From the NCBI RefSeq assembly GCF_900113905.1, contig NZ_FORC01000004.1:496001-560000 (forward strand): a DNA stretch of 64,000 nt, given 5' to 3'. The translations under genes and the position numbers were made by a program. Below, piece after piece: positions 8,893 through 17,823 of the stretch. The notes below the pieces were generated by a model that saw nothing but the letters and a program-made list of their open reading frames with translations, was not told where the DNA came from and did no database searches. Position 1 is the stretch's first letter. Each line of letters starts with the position of its first letter. Origin of the DNA: Phytopseudomonas argentinensis (lineage in GTDB: Bacteria; Pseudomonadota; Gammaproteobacteria; Pseudomonadales; Pseudomonadaceae).

Positions 8893-10622
8893 AGTTCCGG
8901 CCCCATGGAAAAGTGCAGCCGCACCCCGCCTTCGTCATCCAGCGGGTGGGCCAGATCCAGGCGCAGCGGCCCCACCGGCGACACCCAGCGCACGCCGACA
9001 CCCACCGCGCTCTTGAGCGTCGGCATGTCCAGTGAATTGAACGCGTTACCGGTGTCGTAGAAGGTCGCCACCCGCCATTTGTCAGCCAGGCTGTACTGGT
9101 ACTCGGCGCTGGCGGCGAGCATGTAGCGCGCACCGATCTTGTCGCCCTGCTTGTTCTCCGGCGACAGGCTCTGGTAGTCGTAGCCGCGCACGCTCTGGTC
9201 ACCACCGGCGAAGAAGCGCAGCGACGGCGGCACGGAAGAATTGAAGCCTCTGGACTCGGTGCCGCCAAACTGGGCGCGCCCGAGGAAACGGTGGTTCTGC
9301 CAGAGCGTGGTCAGGCCCTTGACCAGTACGTTGCCGTGCACCACGTCGGAGTCGGACAGCAGCCCCTCCTTGGCCACGGAGGCGTCGAATTGCAATCGAT
9401 AGCCCTGGTTGGGGTCGACGCGATTGTCGCTACGCAGGTACGAATAGCTGATCCCCGGCATGAGCAGAGTACTGAGGCCCGAGTCGTCGCCCAAGCGATA
9501 CTCCTCGCGCTGCCACTTCAGGGAAATGACCCGCTGCCAGCCGCTGTCGAGCTTGCTGTGCCACTCCGGGCCCACCGTCAACAGGCGGCTCAGGCTGTCG
9601 GTGTTGGCCAGCTCCTCGTACTGATAGCCACCAGCGATGCGCAGCTTGTCGGTCGTCGGCGGGTCGCCGGGGATGTCATACCACAGGCCGACGTTCTGCC
9701 GCGGTGCCGACAGTTCCATCTCCGCGCCGTAGCTGTGCCCCTGGGGGTTGGCCCAGTGCCGCTCCCACTGGACCCGGCCGCGCGGGCCGACATCGGTGGA
9801 AAAACCCAGGCCCAGGCCCATGGTGCGCGGCAGTCGGGTCTGCAGGTGGACATTGACGGGGATTACCTGCTGCTCGGCCACCGTAGGGCTGGCGTCGACC
9901 CGAACCGACTCGAAATAGCCACTGGAACGCAGCGCCTGATAGAGCTCGGCGATCCGCTCGGAGTCATAGGGCGTGTCCGCGGGGAACGGCACCATGCGCT
10001 GCAGCAGCTCATCGTCGAAAGGCATGTCGCCCTCGAAACTGACATGCCCGAGGCTGTAGCGCGGGCCGCTGTCATAGACCAGTTCGATATCGGCCAGACC
10101 GGCCTTGGGATCGATGCGCAGACTCTGCTGGGTGAAGCGCCCGCGAAAGAAGCCATAGCGCGACGCCTGGTTCTGGATATGCCGCTTGGCCGCCTCGTAG
10201 CGGCCATGATTGAGCCGCGCACCCTGGGTAAGCTGGGCATCCTTGGGCAGTTGGAACGCGCGCATCTGCGCTGCCGGGCCGTCTACCCTGACGGTAACGC
10301 TGCCAATGCGCACCGGCTCGCCGGGCACAATCCGCATGTTCAGGCGTGGCGGGGTCTGCTCGACCACTTCGCTGCTGATCTGCGCCTGGTAATAGCCCAG
10401 CGCCTGGGCGGCCTTTTCGGCCTGGCCCTCGACCACGCGGCGCAAGCGCTGCAAGGCCTCGACGTCACGCTCGCCAAGATTGCCGATATAGCCTTCGACA
10501 TTGCTCTTCAGGGCATTGTTGGCCGGCTGCACGCTGACCACCAGACGAGCGTCATCGGCAAGCAGCGCAGCACTGAACAGCATTAGCGCGCATCCCGCGC
10601 CGAGTGTCGAAATTACTCTCAT
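8889..10622 (-). CDS. tamA: Translocation and assembly module outer-membrane protein TamA
   Basis: Omp85-family outer-membrane protein (577 aa). Residues 1-22 form a signal peptide; residues ~23-270 carry three POTRA domains and the rest is the 16-strand barrel, with the Omp85 core motif around VRGYDYQSLSPE. It ends in LHFSMGPEL. Partner of TamB, encoded directly downstream with a 4-nt overlap. Upstream is the divergent xthA with about 136 nt between starts. Confidence 0.95.
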   Translation of the reverse strand: MRVISTLGAGCALMLFSAALLADDARLVVSVQPANNALKSNVEGYIGNLGERDVEALQRLRRVVEGQAEKAAQALGYYQAQISSEVVEQTPPRLNMRIVPGEPVRIGSVTVRVDGPAAQMRAFQLPKDAQLTQGARLNHGRYEAAKRHIQNQASRYGFFRGRFTQQSLRIDPKAGLADIELVYDSGPRYSLGHVSFEGDMPFDDELLQRMVPFPADTPYDSERIAELYQALRSSGYFESVRVDASPTVAEQQVIPVNVHLQTRLPRTMGLGLGFSTDVGPRGRVQWERHWANPQGHSYGAEMELSAPRQNVGLWYDIPGDPPTTDKLRIAGGYQYEELANTDSLSRLLTVGPEWHSKLDSGWQRVISLKWQREEYRLGDDSGLSTLLMPGISYSYLRSDNRVDPNQGYRLQFDASVAKEGLLSDSDVVHGNVLVKGLTTLWQNHRFLGRAQFGGTESRGFNSSVPPSLRFFAGGDQSVRGYDYQSLSPENKQGDKIGARYMLAASAEYQYSLADKWRVATFYDTGNAFNSLDMPTLKSAVGVGVRWVSPVGPLRLDLAHPLDDEGGVRLHFSMGPEL

Positions 10623-10758
10623 GGCGACGATGCTATCACGGCAAACAGGCTATTCCAGCGGATCTCCTGATCCAAACGTTTCCCGCGGCGCTGGCCGCCC
10701 GCCGACATGATCGGCTAGCATCGCGGTTTAACCGCCCGCTACGCTCAGGATCGCCGAC

Positions 10759-11571
10759 ATGAAACTCGTTTCCTTCAACATCAATGGCTTGCGCGCGCGC
10801 CCGCACCAACTCGCCGCACTGATCGAGAAGCACCAGCCAGATGTGATCGGCCTGCAGGAAACCAAGGTCAGCGACGACCAGTTCCCCGAGGCAGAGATTC
10901 GTGCGCTGGGCTACCAGGTGCACTACCACGGCCAGAAAGGCCACTACGGGGTCGCGCTGCTGTCGCGCCAGGCGCCACTGGAAATCACCAAGGGCTTTCC
11001 CGAAGACGGCGAAGAATCCCAGCGCCGCTTTATCTACGGCACCTATGCCGACGCCAACGGCAAGCCGATCACGGTGATGAACGGCTACTTCCCACAGGGC
11101 GAAAGCCGCGACCACCCCACCAAGTTTCCCGCCAAGCAGCGCTTCTACGCCGACCTGCAGGCGCTTCTAGGCAGTCGCTTTGCCCACGATCAGCCGCTGA
11201 TCGTCATGGGCGACATCAACATCTCCCCCGAGGATTGCGACATCGGCATCGGTGAGGTCAACCGCAAGCGCTGGCTGAAGACCGGCAAATGCAGCTTCCT
11301 GCCCGAGGAGCGCGAGTGGCTGGCAACTCTGAAGAACTGGGGCCTGGTCGACAGCTTCCGCCAGCTGCACCCGGAGGTCGATGACCGCTTCAGCTGGTTC
11401 GATTACCGCAGTCGCGGTTTCGAAGACGAGCCCAAGCGCGGCCTGCGCATCGACGTGATCCTCGCCTCGCGCGCCTTGCAGGACCGTCTCGCGGACGCTG
11501 GCATCGACTATGAACTGCGCGGTATGGAGAAGCCGTCGGACCACGCGCCAATCTGGCTGCAACTCCGTTGA
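10759..11571 (+). CDS. xthA: Exodeoxyribonuclease III
   Basis: AP endonuclease / 3'-5' exonuclease of base excision repair (270 aa). Catalytic features are present: Asn7 (FNINGLR), Glu34 (LQETK), the GDINISPED loop with Asp and Asn, and the terminal SDHAPIW with the catalytic Asp-His pair near residue 262. Length and order match E. coli XthA. The ATG at 10759 begins the universally conserved MKLVSFNINGLR. Confidence 0.96.
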   Translation: MKLVSFNINGLRARPHQLAALIEKHQPDVIGLQETKVSDDQFPEAEIRALGYQVHYHGQKGHYGVALLSRQAPLEITKGFPEDGEESQRRFIYGTYADANGKPITVMNGYFPQGESRDHPTKFPAKQRFYADLQALLGSRFAHDQPLIVMGDINISPEDCDIGIGEVNRKRWLKTGKCSFLPEEREWLATLKNWGLVDSFRQLHPEVDDRFSWFDYRSRGFEDEPKRGLRIDVILASRALQDRLADAGIDYELRGMEKPSDHAPIWLQLR

Positions 11572-11646
11572 TGATCGTCATCCTATAGTCATTTTTCTGT
11601 CTTATCGTCGCAGCACTTCAACCGCCCCTTGCAAGGTGATTGCCGC

Positions 11647-13026
11647 ATGCTGCGCGCCTCAACCCGTTGTGACCACGAGACCTGGAGCCGAACGGCGACT
11701 TTCCTGCTGCTCGGTTTCGTCTTCTACCTGAGCCCCTGGACGGCCTTCGCCGCCCTGCCCCTGCCGACCGACGACCGCCCGGTGCTGCGCATCCAGGGCT
11801 CCAACACCATCGGCGCCAAGCTTGGCCCGGCTCTGGTCAAGGGCCTCATGCAGGAGCAAGGGCTCAATGACATCCGCAGCAGCGCCACGGGGGAAAACGA
11901 GCAGACGGTCACCGCACTGAACGGCGTGGGCCGCAAGATTACCGTGAGCATAGCCGCCCACGGTTCGGGAACCGGCTTCACCGCCCTTGGCCAGGGCAGC
12001 GCCGAGCTCGCTGCCTCCTCGCGCCCGATCAAGGACAGCGAAAGCGCCAGCCTGGCGGCGCTCGGCAACATGAAAAGCCGGGATGCCGAGCAGGTCATCG
12101 CCATCGACGGGCTGGCGATCATCCTGCACCCCAGCAACTCCATCGGCGAACTGAGCACCCTGCAACTGGCACAGATATTCTCCGGAGAAGTCAGCGACTG
12201 GGCGCAACTGGGTGGCCGCCCCGGCGCCATCGCCCTGTACGCCCGGGACGACAACTCCGGCACCTTCGATACCTTCAAGGAACTGGTACTGGCTGCCAAT
12301 GGCAAGCAGCTCTCCGCCAAGGCCAAGCGTTTCGAGTCCAGCGAGCAGCTGTCCGACTCGGTGGCCCGCGATGCCGACGGCATCGGCTTTATCGGCCTGC
12401 CCTATGTGCGCGAGGCGAAGGCAGTGGCCATCGCCGCCGGCGATTCACAGGCGATGGCGCCCAGCGTGACGCTGATTGCCACCGAGGATTACCCACTGTC
12501 CCGCCGCCTGTTCCTGTACGGCCCACCGAAGAATGCCAATCCCTGGGCCCAGGCCCTCCTGCAATTCACCCAGAGCCCCAGGGGCCAGGCGATCGTGGCG
12601 CAGAACGGTTTCATCGCGCAGACCGTCGAAGCCGTGAAGATCACGCCAAGCCCGGACATGCCGGCGACCTACCAGGCCCTGGCCCGCGATGCCCAGCGCT
12701 TGTCGGTGAACTTCCGCTTCGAGGAAGGCAGCGCCAGCCTGGACAACAAGGCTCAGCAGGACCTGCACCGCGTGCTCGACTACCTGCGCCAGCACGACAA
12801 GCTGCAGAACAAGGTGGTGCTGGTCGGCTTTGGCGATCCCAAGGCGGATTCCGCCCGGGCCGAGCTGCTTTCCAAATTACGCGCCATGGCGGTACGCCGT
12901 GAGCTGGTTCGCCAAGGCGTGGTGCTGCGCGAGGTCACCGGCCTGGGCGACGACCTGCCGGTTGCCGACAACGGGGGTGACAGCGGCAGGATCAAGAATC
13001 GCCGCGTGGAAGTCTGGGTCTACTGA
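11647..13026 (+). CDS. PstS-like substrate-binding domain fused to an OmpA C-terminal domain
   Basis: Exported 459-residue protein. Residues ~1-35 are a long signal sequence (twin hydrophobic LLLGFVFYLSPW, AFAA). Residues ~45-310 resemble phosphate-binding PstS-like proteins (QGSNTIGAKL, GSGTGF, SSRPIKDSE, ARDDNSGTFDTFKE). Residues ~335-459 are an OmpA-like peptidoglycan-binding fold (FEEGSASLDNKAQ, GFGDPKADSARAELLSKLRA). I chose ATG 11647 because AAGGTGA sits 7 nt upstream; an in-frame TTG at 11629 has none. The combination suggests a cell-wall-tethered ligand sensor or scavenger; the ligand is inferred. No pst genes are adjacent. Confidence 0.85.
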   Translation: MLRASTRCDHETWSRTATFLLLGFVFYLSPWTAFAALPLPTDDRPVLRIQGSNTIGAKLGPALVKGLMQEQGLNDIRSSATGENEQTVTALNGVGRKITVSIAAHGSGTGFTALGQGSAELAASSRPIKDSESASLAALGNMKSRDAEQVIAIDGLAIILHPSNSIGELSTLQLAQIFSGEVSDWAQLGGRPGAIALYARDDNSGTFDTFKELVLAANGKQLSAKAKRFESSEQLSDSVARDADGIGFIGLPYVREAKAVAIAAGDSQAMAPSVTLIATEDYPLSRRLFLYGPPKNANPWAQALLQFTQSPRGQAIVAQNGFIAQTVEAVKITPSPDMPATYQALARDAQRLSVNFRFEEGSASLDNKAQQDLHRVLDYLRQHDKLQNKVVLVGFGDPKADSARAELLSKLRAMAVRRELVRQGVVLREVTGLGDDLPVADNGGDSGRIKNRRVEVWVY

Positions 13027-13139
13027 TTTCTTCAGGCGCGGCAGGTACTTGCCGAACCGCAGGATACATCCTAGCCTTGTAGACATGTGACGCCGGGCCC
13101 CTCTGGCGATGAGCCCACCTCATCGTGATGTCGGAGTCG

Positions 13140-13160
13140 CTAAGTTGAATCTCAACTTAG
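13140..13160. repeat. Perfect inverted repeat in the terC leader
   Basis: CTAAGTTGA and TCAACTTAG are exact inverted 9-mers separated by 3 nt, placed 20-40 nt before the terC start. It could be an operator or an RNA hairpin upstream of the GGAG ribosome site at 13171-13174. I did not find the conserved loops of the manganese riboswitch that often precedes terC/alx genes. Confidence 0.55.
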
Positions 13161-13179
13161 GCATCGACAGGGAGGGCCC

Positions 13180-14172
13180 ATGACAGCTCTACATGCCTTT
13201 ATGCTCACGCCGTTTCTCGGCACTCCGTACTACTTCTGGCTGGCCTTCATCGTCATTGTCATCGCGCTGCTGGTCTTCGACCTCGGCGTGTTGCACCGCG
13301 ACCAACACGAAATCGAAATGCGCGAGAGCCTGCTGCTCTACTCGGGCTATTTCAGCGTGGGCGTCGCCTTTGGCGGCTGGGTGTGGTGGGAGCTGGGCGC
13401 TACCAAGGCGCTGGAGTTCTACACGGGTTTTCTGGTCGAACAGTCGCTGTCGATGGACAACGTGTTCGTGATGGCGATGATCCTCGGCTTCTTCGGCATC
13501 CCGCGCAAATACCAGCACCGCGTATTGTTCTGGGGAATCATCGGCGTGGTGCTGCTGCGGGCGATCATGATCGGCCTGGGAACCGCCCTGGTGCAGGAGT
13601 TCGACTGGATCCTCTACGTGTTCGGCGCCTTCCTGCTGTTCACTGGCATCAAGATGCTGTTCAGCAAGGACCATGACGAGCACCCGGACCTGTCGCAGAA
13701 CAAGCTGCTGATCTTTCTGCGCAAACACATCCGGGTCACCGATGACCTGCATGGCGGTAAATTCCTGGTGCGTCAGAAGGACCCGGCCAGTGGCAAGATG
13801 CTGCTGTTCGCCACTCCGCTGCTGCTGGCCCTGGTGCTGATCGAGCTGGCGGACCTGGTGTTCGCGGTGGACAGCGTGCCGGCGGTGTTCGCCATTACCC
13901 AGGATCCGTTCATCGTCTACACCTCGAACATCTTCGCGATCCTCGGCCTGCGCGCGCTGTACTTCGCCCTGGCCGCGCTGATGCACCGCTTCGTGTACCT
14001 CAAGTACGCACTGGCCATCGTGCTGATGTTCATCGGCTGCAAGATTTTCCTGCACGGCTTCATCAAGGTACCCGCTTTACTGTCGCTCGGCGTTACCATG
14101 GGTGTACTGGCCGGCGGCGTGATCCTGTCGCTGCTGAAAACCCGTGACAAGAAACCTGCCGAGACGACGTGA
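13180..14172 (+). CDS. TerC/Alx-family inner-membrane protein
   Basis: Polytopic membrane protein (330 aa, about nine helices) of the TerC family, linked to metal-ion (often manganese) export and tellurite or pH stress. Family signatures are SMDNVFVMAMILGFFGIP near residue 90, ELADLVFAVDSVPAVFAITQDPFIVYTSN around 230-258 and LGLRALYFALA. The acidic residues within these helices are the likely cation site. GGAG lies 6 nt before the ATG at 13180. The TGA overlaps the GTG of the next small ORF (GTGA). Confidence 0.9.
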   Translation: MTALHAFMLTPFLGTPYYFWLAFIVIVIALLVFDLGVLHRDQHEIEMRESLLLYSGYFSVGVAFGGWVWWELGATKALEFYTGFLVEQSLSMDNVFVMAMILGFFGIPRKYQHRVLFWGIIGVVLLRAIMIGLGTALVQEFDWILYVFGAFLLFTGIKMLFSKDHDEHPDLSQNKLLIFLRKHIRVTDDLHGGKFLVRQKDPASGKMLLFATPLLLALVLIELADLVFAVDSVPAVFAITQDPFIVYTSNIFAILGLRALYFALAALMHRFVYLKYALAIVLMFIGCKIFLHGFIKVPALLSLGVTMGVLAGGVILSLLKTRDKKPAETT

Positions 14173-14363
14173 CCGGACAAGATGTGCAGCTCGAACGAAT
14201 CGACAAGCCCGACGGCGTACGCTGGTGCGTGCGCCTGGGCAAGCGCACGCTGATGTTCGACGATGAAAGCGCCGCGCGCGCCTTCGCGGCCCAGCTGCAT
14301 ATGCGCCTGAATGGCGACAAGCTGAGCCTGGTACCCGGCTCCGACCCAGAGCCTGGCCCCTAG
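14169..14363 (+). CDS. Small hypothetical protein coupled to terC
   Basis: A 64-residue soluble, basic-then-acidic protein that I do not recognise. The GTG at 14169 overlaps the terC stop by 4 nt, so translation is probably coupled. Codon use is like the neighbours. Its TAG and the TAG of the facing acyl-CoA dehydrogenase share a CTAG tetramer (14360-14363). No cysteine pairs or membrane segments. Confidence 0.6.
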   Translation: MTGQDVQLERIDKPDGVRWCVRLGKRTLMFDDESAARAFAAQLHMRLNGDKLSLVPGSDPEPGP

Positions 14364-15571
14364 GCTTTTGCCATGTACTTGCCCAGCTCGTACTTGCCGA
14401 TGGCCGCGCGGTGCACCTCATCCGGGCCATCGGCCAGGCGCAGGGTGCGCTGCATGGCGTACCAGTAAGCCAGCGGGAAGTCGCCGCTGACCCCTGCCCC
14501 GCCATGCATCTGGATGGCGCGATCGATTACCTTCAACGCCACGTTGGGCGCCACCACCTTGATCTGCGCGATCTCGCTGGCGGCCACCTTGTTGCCGACG
14601 GTATCCATCATGTACGCCGCATTGAGGGTGAGCAGGCGCGCCATGTTGATCTCCATGCGTGACTCGGCAATCAGGTCGATATTGCCGCCCAGACGTGCCA
14701 GCGGCTTGCCGAACGCGGTACGGCCAAGGGCGCGCTCGCACATCAGCTTCAGGGCTCGTTCGGCCATGCCGATGGAGCGCATGCAGTGGTGGATACGCCC
14801 TGGGCCAAGGCGCCCCTGGGCGATCTCGAAGCCACGGCCTTCTCCGAGCAGTACGTTTTCGTAAGGCACGCGCACGTCATCGAACAGCACTTCGGCGTGG
14901 CCGTGGGGCGCGTCGTCATAGCCGAACACCGGCAGCGGGCGCAGCACCTTCACGCCGGGCGTGTCCATGGGCACCAGGATCATCGAGTGCTGCTGGTGCC
15001 GCGGGCCCTCCGGATTGGTCAGGCCCATGAAGATCATGATCTTGCAGCGCGGGTCGCAGGCGCCTGAGGTCCACCACTTGCGGCCATTGATCACCCAGTG
15101 CTCGCCGTCACGCACTGCGGTCGCCTGCATATTGGTGGCGTCCGACGAGGCAACCTCCGGCTCGGTCATGGCGAATGCCGAACGAATCTCGCCACTGAGC
15201 AGCGGCTCGAGCCATTCACGCTTGTGTGCTTGGCTGCCGTAGCGCACCAGCACTTCCATGTTGCCGGTATCGGGCGCGGCGCAGTTGAACGGCTCGGGGC
15301 CGATCAGCGAGCTGCCCATGATCTCTGCCAGCGGAGCGTACTCGGTATTGGTGAGCCCGGCGCCCAATTCTGAGTCAGGCAGGAACAGGTTCCACAGCCC
15401 CTCGCCTTTGGCCTTGTCTTTGAGCTGCTCCATGATCGCCGTCGGCTGCCAGCGATCACCTTCGCCGACCTGGCGCTCGAACTCGGCCTCGGCCGGATAG
15501 ACATGGGCCTGCATGAACGCTGTGACGCGCTCGCGCAACTGCTGAACCTTGGGGGAATAGGCGAAATCCAC
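14360..15571 (-). CDS. Acyl-CoA dehydrogenase
   Basis: FAD enzyme (403 aa) that oxidises acyl-CoA thioesters to enoyl-CoA. The three-domain architecture is intact: helical N-terminus, middle beta domain with the FAD loop AFAMTEPEVASSDATN and NGRKWWTSGACDP, and C-terminal helices with RIHHCMRSIGMAERAL and QMHGGAGVSGDFPLAYWY. This is the large ACAD10/11-like subgroup, whose substrates are variable. I chose GTG 15571 because GAGGTG lies 5 nt upstream and VDFAYSPKVQ is the family N-terminus; a longer start at 15625 would add 18 unrelated residues. Divergent from the LysR gene at 15711, which may control it. Confidence 0.88.
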   Translation of the reverse strand: MDFAYSPKVQQLRERVTAFMQAHVYPAEAEFERQVGEGDRWQPTAIMEQLKDKAKGEGLWNLFLPDSELGAGLTNTEYAPLAEIMGSSLIGPEPFNCAAPDTGNMEVLVRYGSQAHKREWLEPLLSGEIRSAFAMTEPEVASSDATNMQATAVRDGEHWVINGRKWWTSGACDPRCKIMIFMGLTNPEGPRHQQHSMILVPMDTPGVKVLRPLPVFGYDDAPHGHAEVLFDDVRVPYENVLLGEGRGFEIAQGRLGPGRIHHCMRSIGMAERALKLMCERALGRTAFGKPLARLGGNIDLIAESRMEINMARLLTLNAAYMMDTVGNKVAASEIAQIKVVAPNVALKVIDRAIQMHGGAGVSGDFPLAYWYAMQRTLRLADGPDEVHRAAIGKYELGKYMAKA

Positions 15572-15710
15572 GGCGCACCTCGGCTGTGTTCTATGTGCGG
15601 AGGATGCTAGTGGACGCCGGGTCATTTATCGACGCTATTTTCGGCGTGTATAAACATTCATCACCGATATAAGATCACCGCACAAGAACAACGTATGGAG
15701 CTGCTCGGGC

Positions 15711-16649
15711 ATGAACCTGAACAAGGTGGATCTCAATCTTTTCGTGGTCTTCGACGCCATCTACAGCGAAGCCAACCTCACCCGCGCCGGGCAGATCGTC
15801 GGTATCACCCAGCCCGCGGTATCCAACGCCCTGGCCCGCCTGCGCGAAACCTTCAATGACCCGTTGTTCGTGCGCACCGCCCAGGGCATGGTACCCACGC
15901 CCATGGCGCAGAACATCATCACGCCGGTGCGCAACGCCCTGCAGCAGCTGCGCATCTCGGTACAGGAAAGCCGCACCTTCAATCCGCTGCAGGCAACCAA
16001 GAGTTTTCGCATCAGCATGACCGACCTGACCGAAGCGGTGACGCTGCCGCCGCTGTTTCAGCGCCTGCGCCGCCAGGCACCGGGCGTGACCATCGAAAGC
16101 ATGCTGGTACGCCGCCGGGAAACCACCAAGGAGCTGGCAGCGGGCCGGCTGGACTTCGCCGTGGATGCGCCGCTGAACATCGATCCCCAGGTGCGACACG
16201 TCAAGCTGATGGAAGATCGCTATGTGTGCGCCATGCGGCCAGGGCATCCGCTGGCCAAGCAAAAGCTCAGCCTGGAGGCCTACCTGTCACTGACTCACAT
16301 CCAGATATCTAGCCGCCGCAGCGGCCTGGGCTATGTCGACCTGGCCTTGGGAAAAATGGGTATTCAGCGACGTATCGCCTTGCGCTCGCAGCATTACCTG
16401 ATGGCCTGCCGGGTGATGCGCGATACCGACATGGCGATCACCGTGCCGGAGCGCTACGCACGGGATAACGACCTGTACTTCAGCGAATTACCGGTTGCCG
16501 GTATCCCAGCCCTGGAAACCCATCTGTATTGGCATGAAAGCACCGATCAGGACCCGGCCAATCGCTGGATGCGCGAGCAGATCATCGAGATCTGCCAGCG
16601 CATCACGGCCGAGGAGCGCAAGGCTGGAGACCAGCATCAGCTCGAGTAA
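15711..16649 (+). CDS. LysR-family transcriptional regulator
   Basis: LysR regulator (312 aa). The helix-turn-helix occupies residues ~5-65 (LTRAGQIVGITQPAVSNALARLRE, then DPLFVRTAQGM, the NodD/LeuO-like subgroup wording). The effector domain spans ~95-300. It is divergent from the acyl-CoA dehydrogenase with 139 nt between starts, so that gene is its likely target. Its 3' end overlaps the convergent lipoprotein gene by 13 nt. Confidence 0.85.
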   Translation: MNLNKVDLNLFVVFDAIYSEANLTRAGQIVGITQPAVSNALARLRETFNDPLFVRTAQGMVPTPMAQNIITPVRNALQQLRISVQESRTFNPLQATKSFRISMTDLTEAVTLPPLFQRLRRQAPGVTIESMLVRRRETTKELAAGRLDFAVDAPLNIDPQVRHVKLMEDRYVCAMRPGHPLAKQKLSLEAYLSLTHIQISSRRSGLGYVDLALGKMGIQRRIALRSQHYLMACRVMRDTDMAITVPERYARDNDLYFSELPVAGIPALETHLYWHESTDQDPANRWMREQIIEICQRITAEERKAGDQHQLE

Positions 16650-17029
16650 TCCAGCACCGTCCAGATGCGCGTCAGGCCCTCGCCGATCACGCAATTGGAT
16701 GCGCCCAGTTGCTTGTTGTCGTGCAGGGTCATGCGGGTGGTAACCCCATCGGCGGCGTCCTGGCGTTCGACCAGCCACTGCAGCTTGCCGCAATTGGGCG
16801 TATCGATCACGTAGCTGGCTGCGACGGGCGCATCGTTGCTGGCCAGCTTGATGGCATCGACCACCACGCCGTGCTCTTCGACGCGCTTGCCGTCGGAAAC
16901 CAGTACCGCCCAGGCCTGGTTGTCCTCGATGACCAGGTAATTGGCATTGACCTTGGGTTGCTCGACCTGGGGTTGCACGCAACCGGTCAATGTTACCAAC
17001 AGCACAATTGTCATGAGTATCTGGTGCAT
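16637..17029 (-). CDS. Hypothetical lipoprotein
   Basis: A 130-residue exported lipoprotein of unknown role. Residues 1-16 form a lipoprotein signal ending in the lipobox LTGC with Cys17. The mature part has two further cysteines (positions ~80 and ~113) that could pair in the periplasm. I chose ATG 17029 because it gives exactly this signal peptide; the frame stays open upstream to 17434 but without secretory character. Confidence 0.7.
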   Translation of the reverse strand: MHQILMTIVLLVTLTGCVQPQVEQPKVNANYLVIEDNQAWAVLVSDGKRVEEHGVVVDAIKLASNDAPVAASYVIDTPNCGKLQWLVERQDAADGVTTRMTLHDNKQLGASNCVIGEGLTRIWTVLDYSS

Positions 17030-17224
17030 TACAGGGAGTCCTCGGCATCGATCAGCGGCGCTGTGCAGCGCCGCGTGACATGGGAGTCGGCAAGCGTCGA
17101 GGCTCACTATTACCGAATACTGTTTATTTGTACAGTATTTTTGAATTACCCTAGCAGCCGTCACCACACGATCGCAGGCCCGGAACATTCCAGGTGAGAT
17201 CAGGCCGATAGCGGGAGCCCAACG

Positions 17225-17539
17225 ATGCTGGACGTATTGCAACTCAAACACACGATCAACCGGATGCCGCTGGACAAGGTGCGCCTCATCGTCGAGGAGT
17301 TGCATCTGGAGGGGATCGTTACCGAAGGTAAAACCCCATTCAACCGCCTGCACTTCAATACCTGCTTCGCCGAGATCGAGGCGCTGCTGCAACGAGCAGG
17401 CTATCACCGCCAACTGGATGTGGTTGGCTACCAAGGGTTGGCCTACGCAATGTTCGACCCCAATCGCTGGGAGGCGGTGGAGGTGCTGCGCTGGCTCAGA
17501 GACTATGTCGAGGAAGCACGAGCCTGCCCTGCTTCATGA
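17225..17539 (+). CDS. Conserved-looking hypothetical protein
   Basis: A 104-residue cytoplasmic protein with no family I recognise. It begins MLDVLQLKHTINRMP and looks mostly helical, with Trp-rich segments near the end (NRWEAVEVLRWLRDYVEEA). GGGAG lies 8 nt before the ATG. It stands alone between the lipoprotein and oprF. Confidence 0.6.
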   Translation: MLDVLQLKHTINRMPLDKVRLIVEELHLEGIVTEGKTPFNRLHFNTCFAEIEALLQRAGYHRQLDVVGYQGLAYAMFDPNRWEAVEVLRWLRDYVEEARACPAS

Positions 17540-17780
17540 TCGACCACAGTGGCGGCGTGTTGCCACGCAATGGTTCAGGGCTTGTCGACCGGCGGGGTCG
17601 ATAGCGCATGTGGATTAGCCACCGGGCACATGGCGCGATGCTTGCTTCAGGATGATGAATAACACCTTGCAGCCCTCATCTGGGAAGCCAGGTAACGGAC
17701 ACGGCGTCTGCCAGATCACCTCCCCCCATCGGGTGCTCTGGTAGATGCCGTTTTTATTTGCCCCCTTTTTTGCAGGCAAA
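17540..17780. other. Gene-free stretch between the 104-residue gene and oprF
   Basis: I see no supported gene, RNA or repeat here apart from the oprF terminator at its right end. Confidence 0.6.
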
Positions 17781-17781
17781 G

Positions 17782-17810
17782 AAAAACCCGGCCTGAGCCG
17801 GGTTCTTCTG
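17782..17810 (-). terminator. Rho-independent terminator of oprF
   Basis: Eight-base-pair stem AACCCGGC (17785-17792) / GCCGGGTT (17797-17804) with loop CTGA. On the minus strand it is followed by TTTCTTT, about 20 nt past the oprF stop. Confidence 0.85.
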
Positions 17811-17823
17811 ACGCCTGAGCCTA

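Noticed and set aside
11572..11600. Terminator after xthA (GATGA-TCG-TCATC)
   Set aside because: The stem is five base pairs and the T-run is 9-10 nt away.
13083..13179. Manganese (yybP-ykoY) riboswitch before terC
   Set aside because: The conserved loop sequences expected of that class could not be found, only generic stems.
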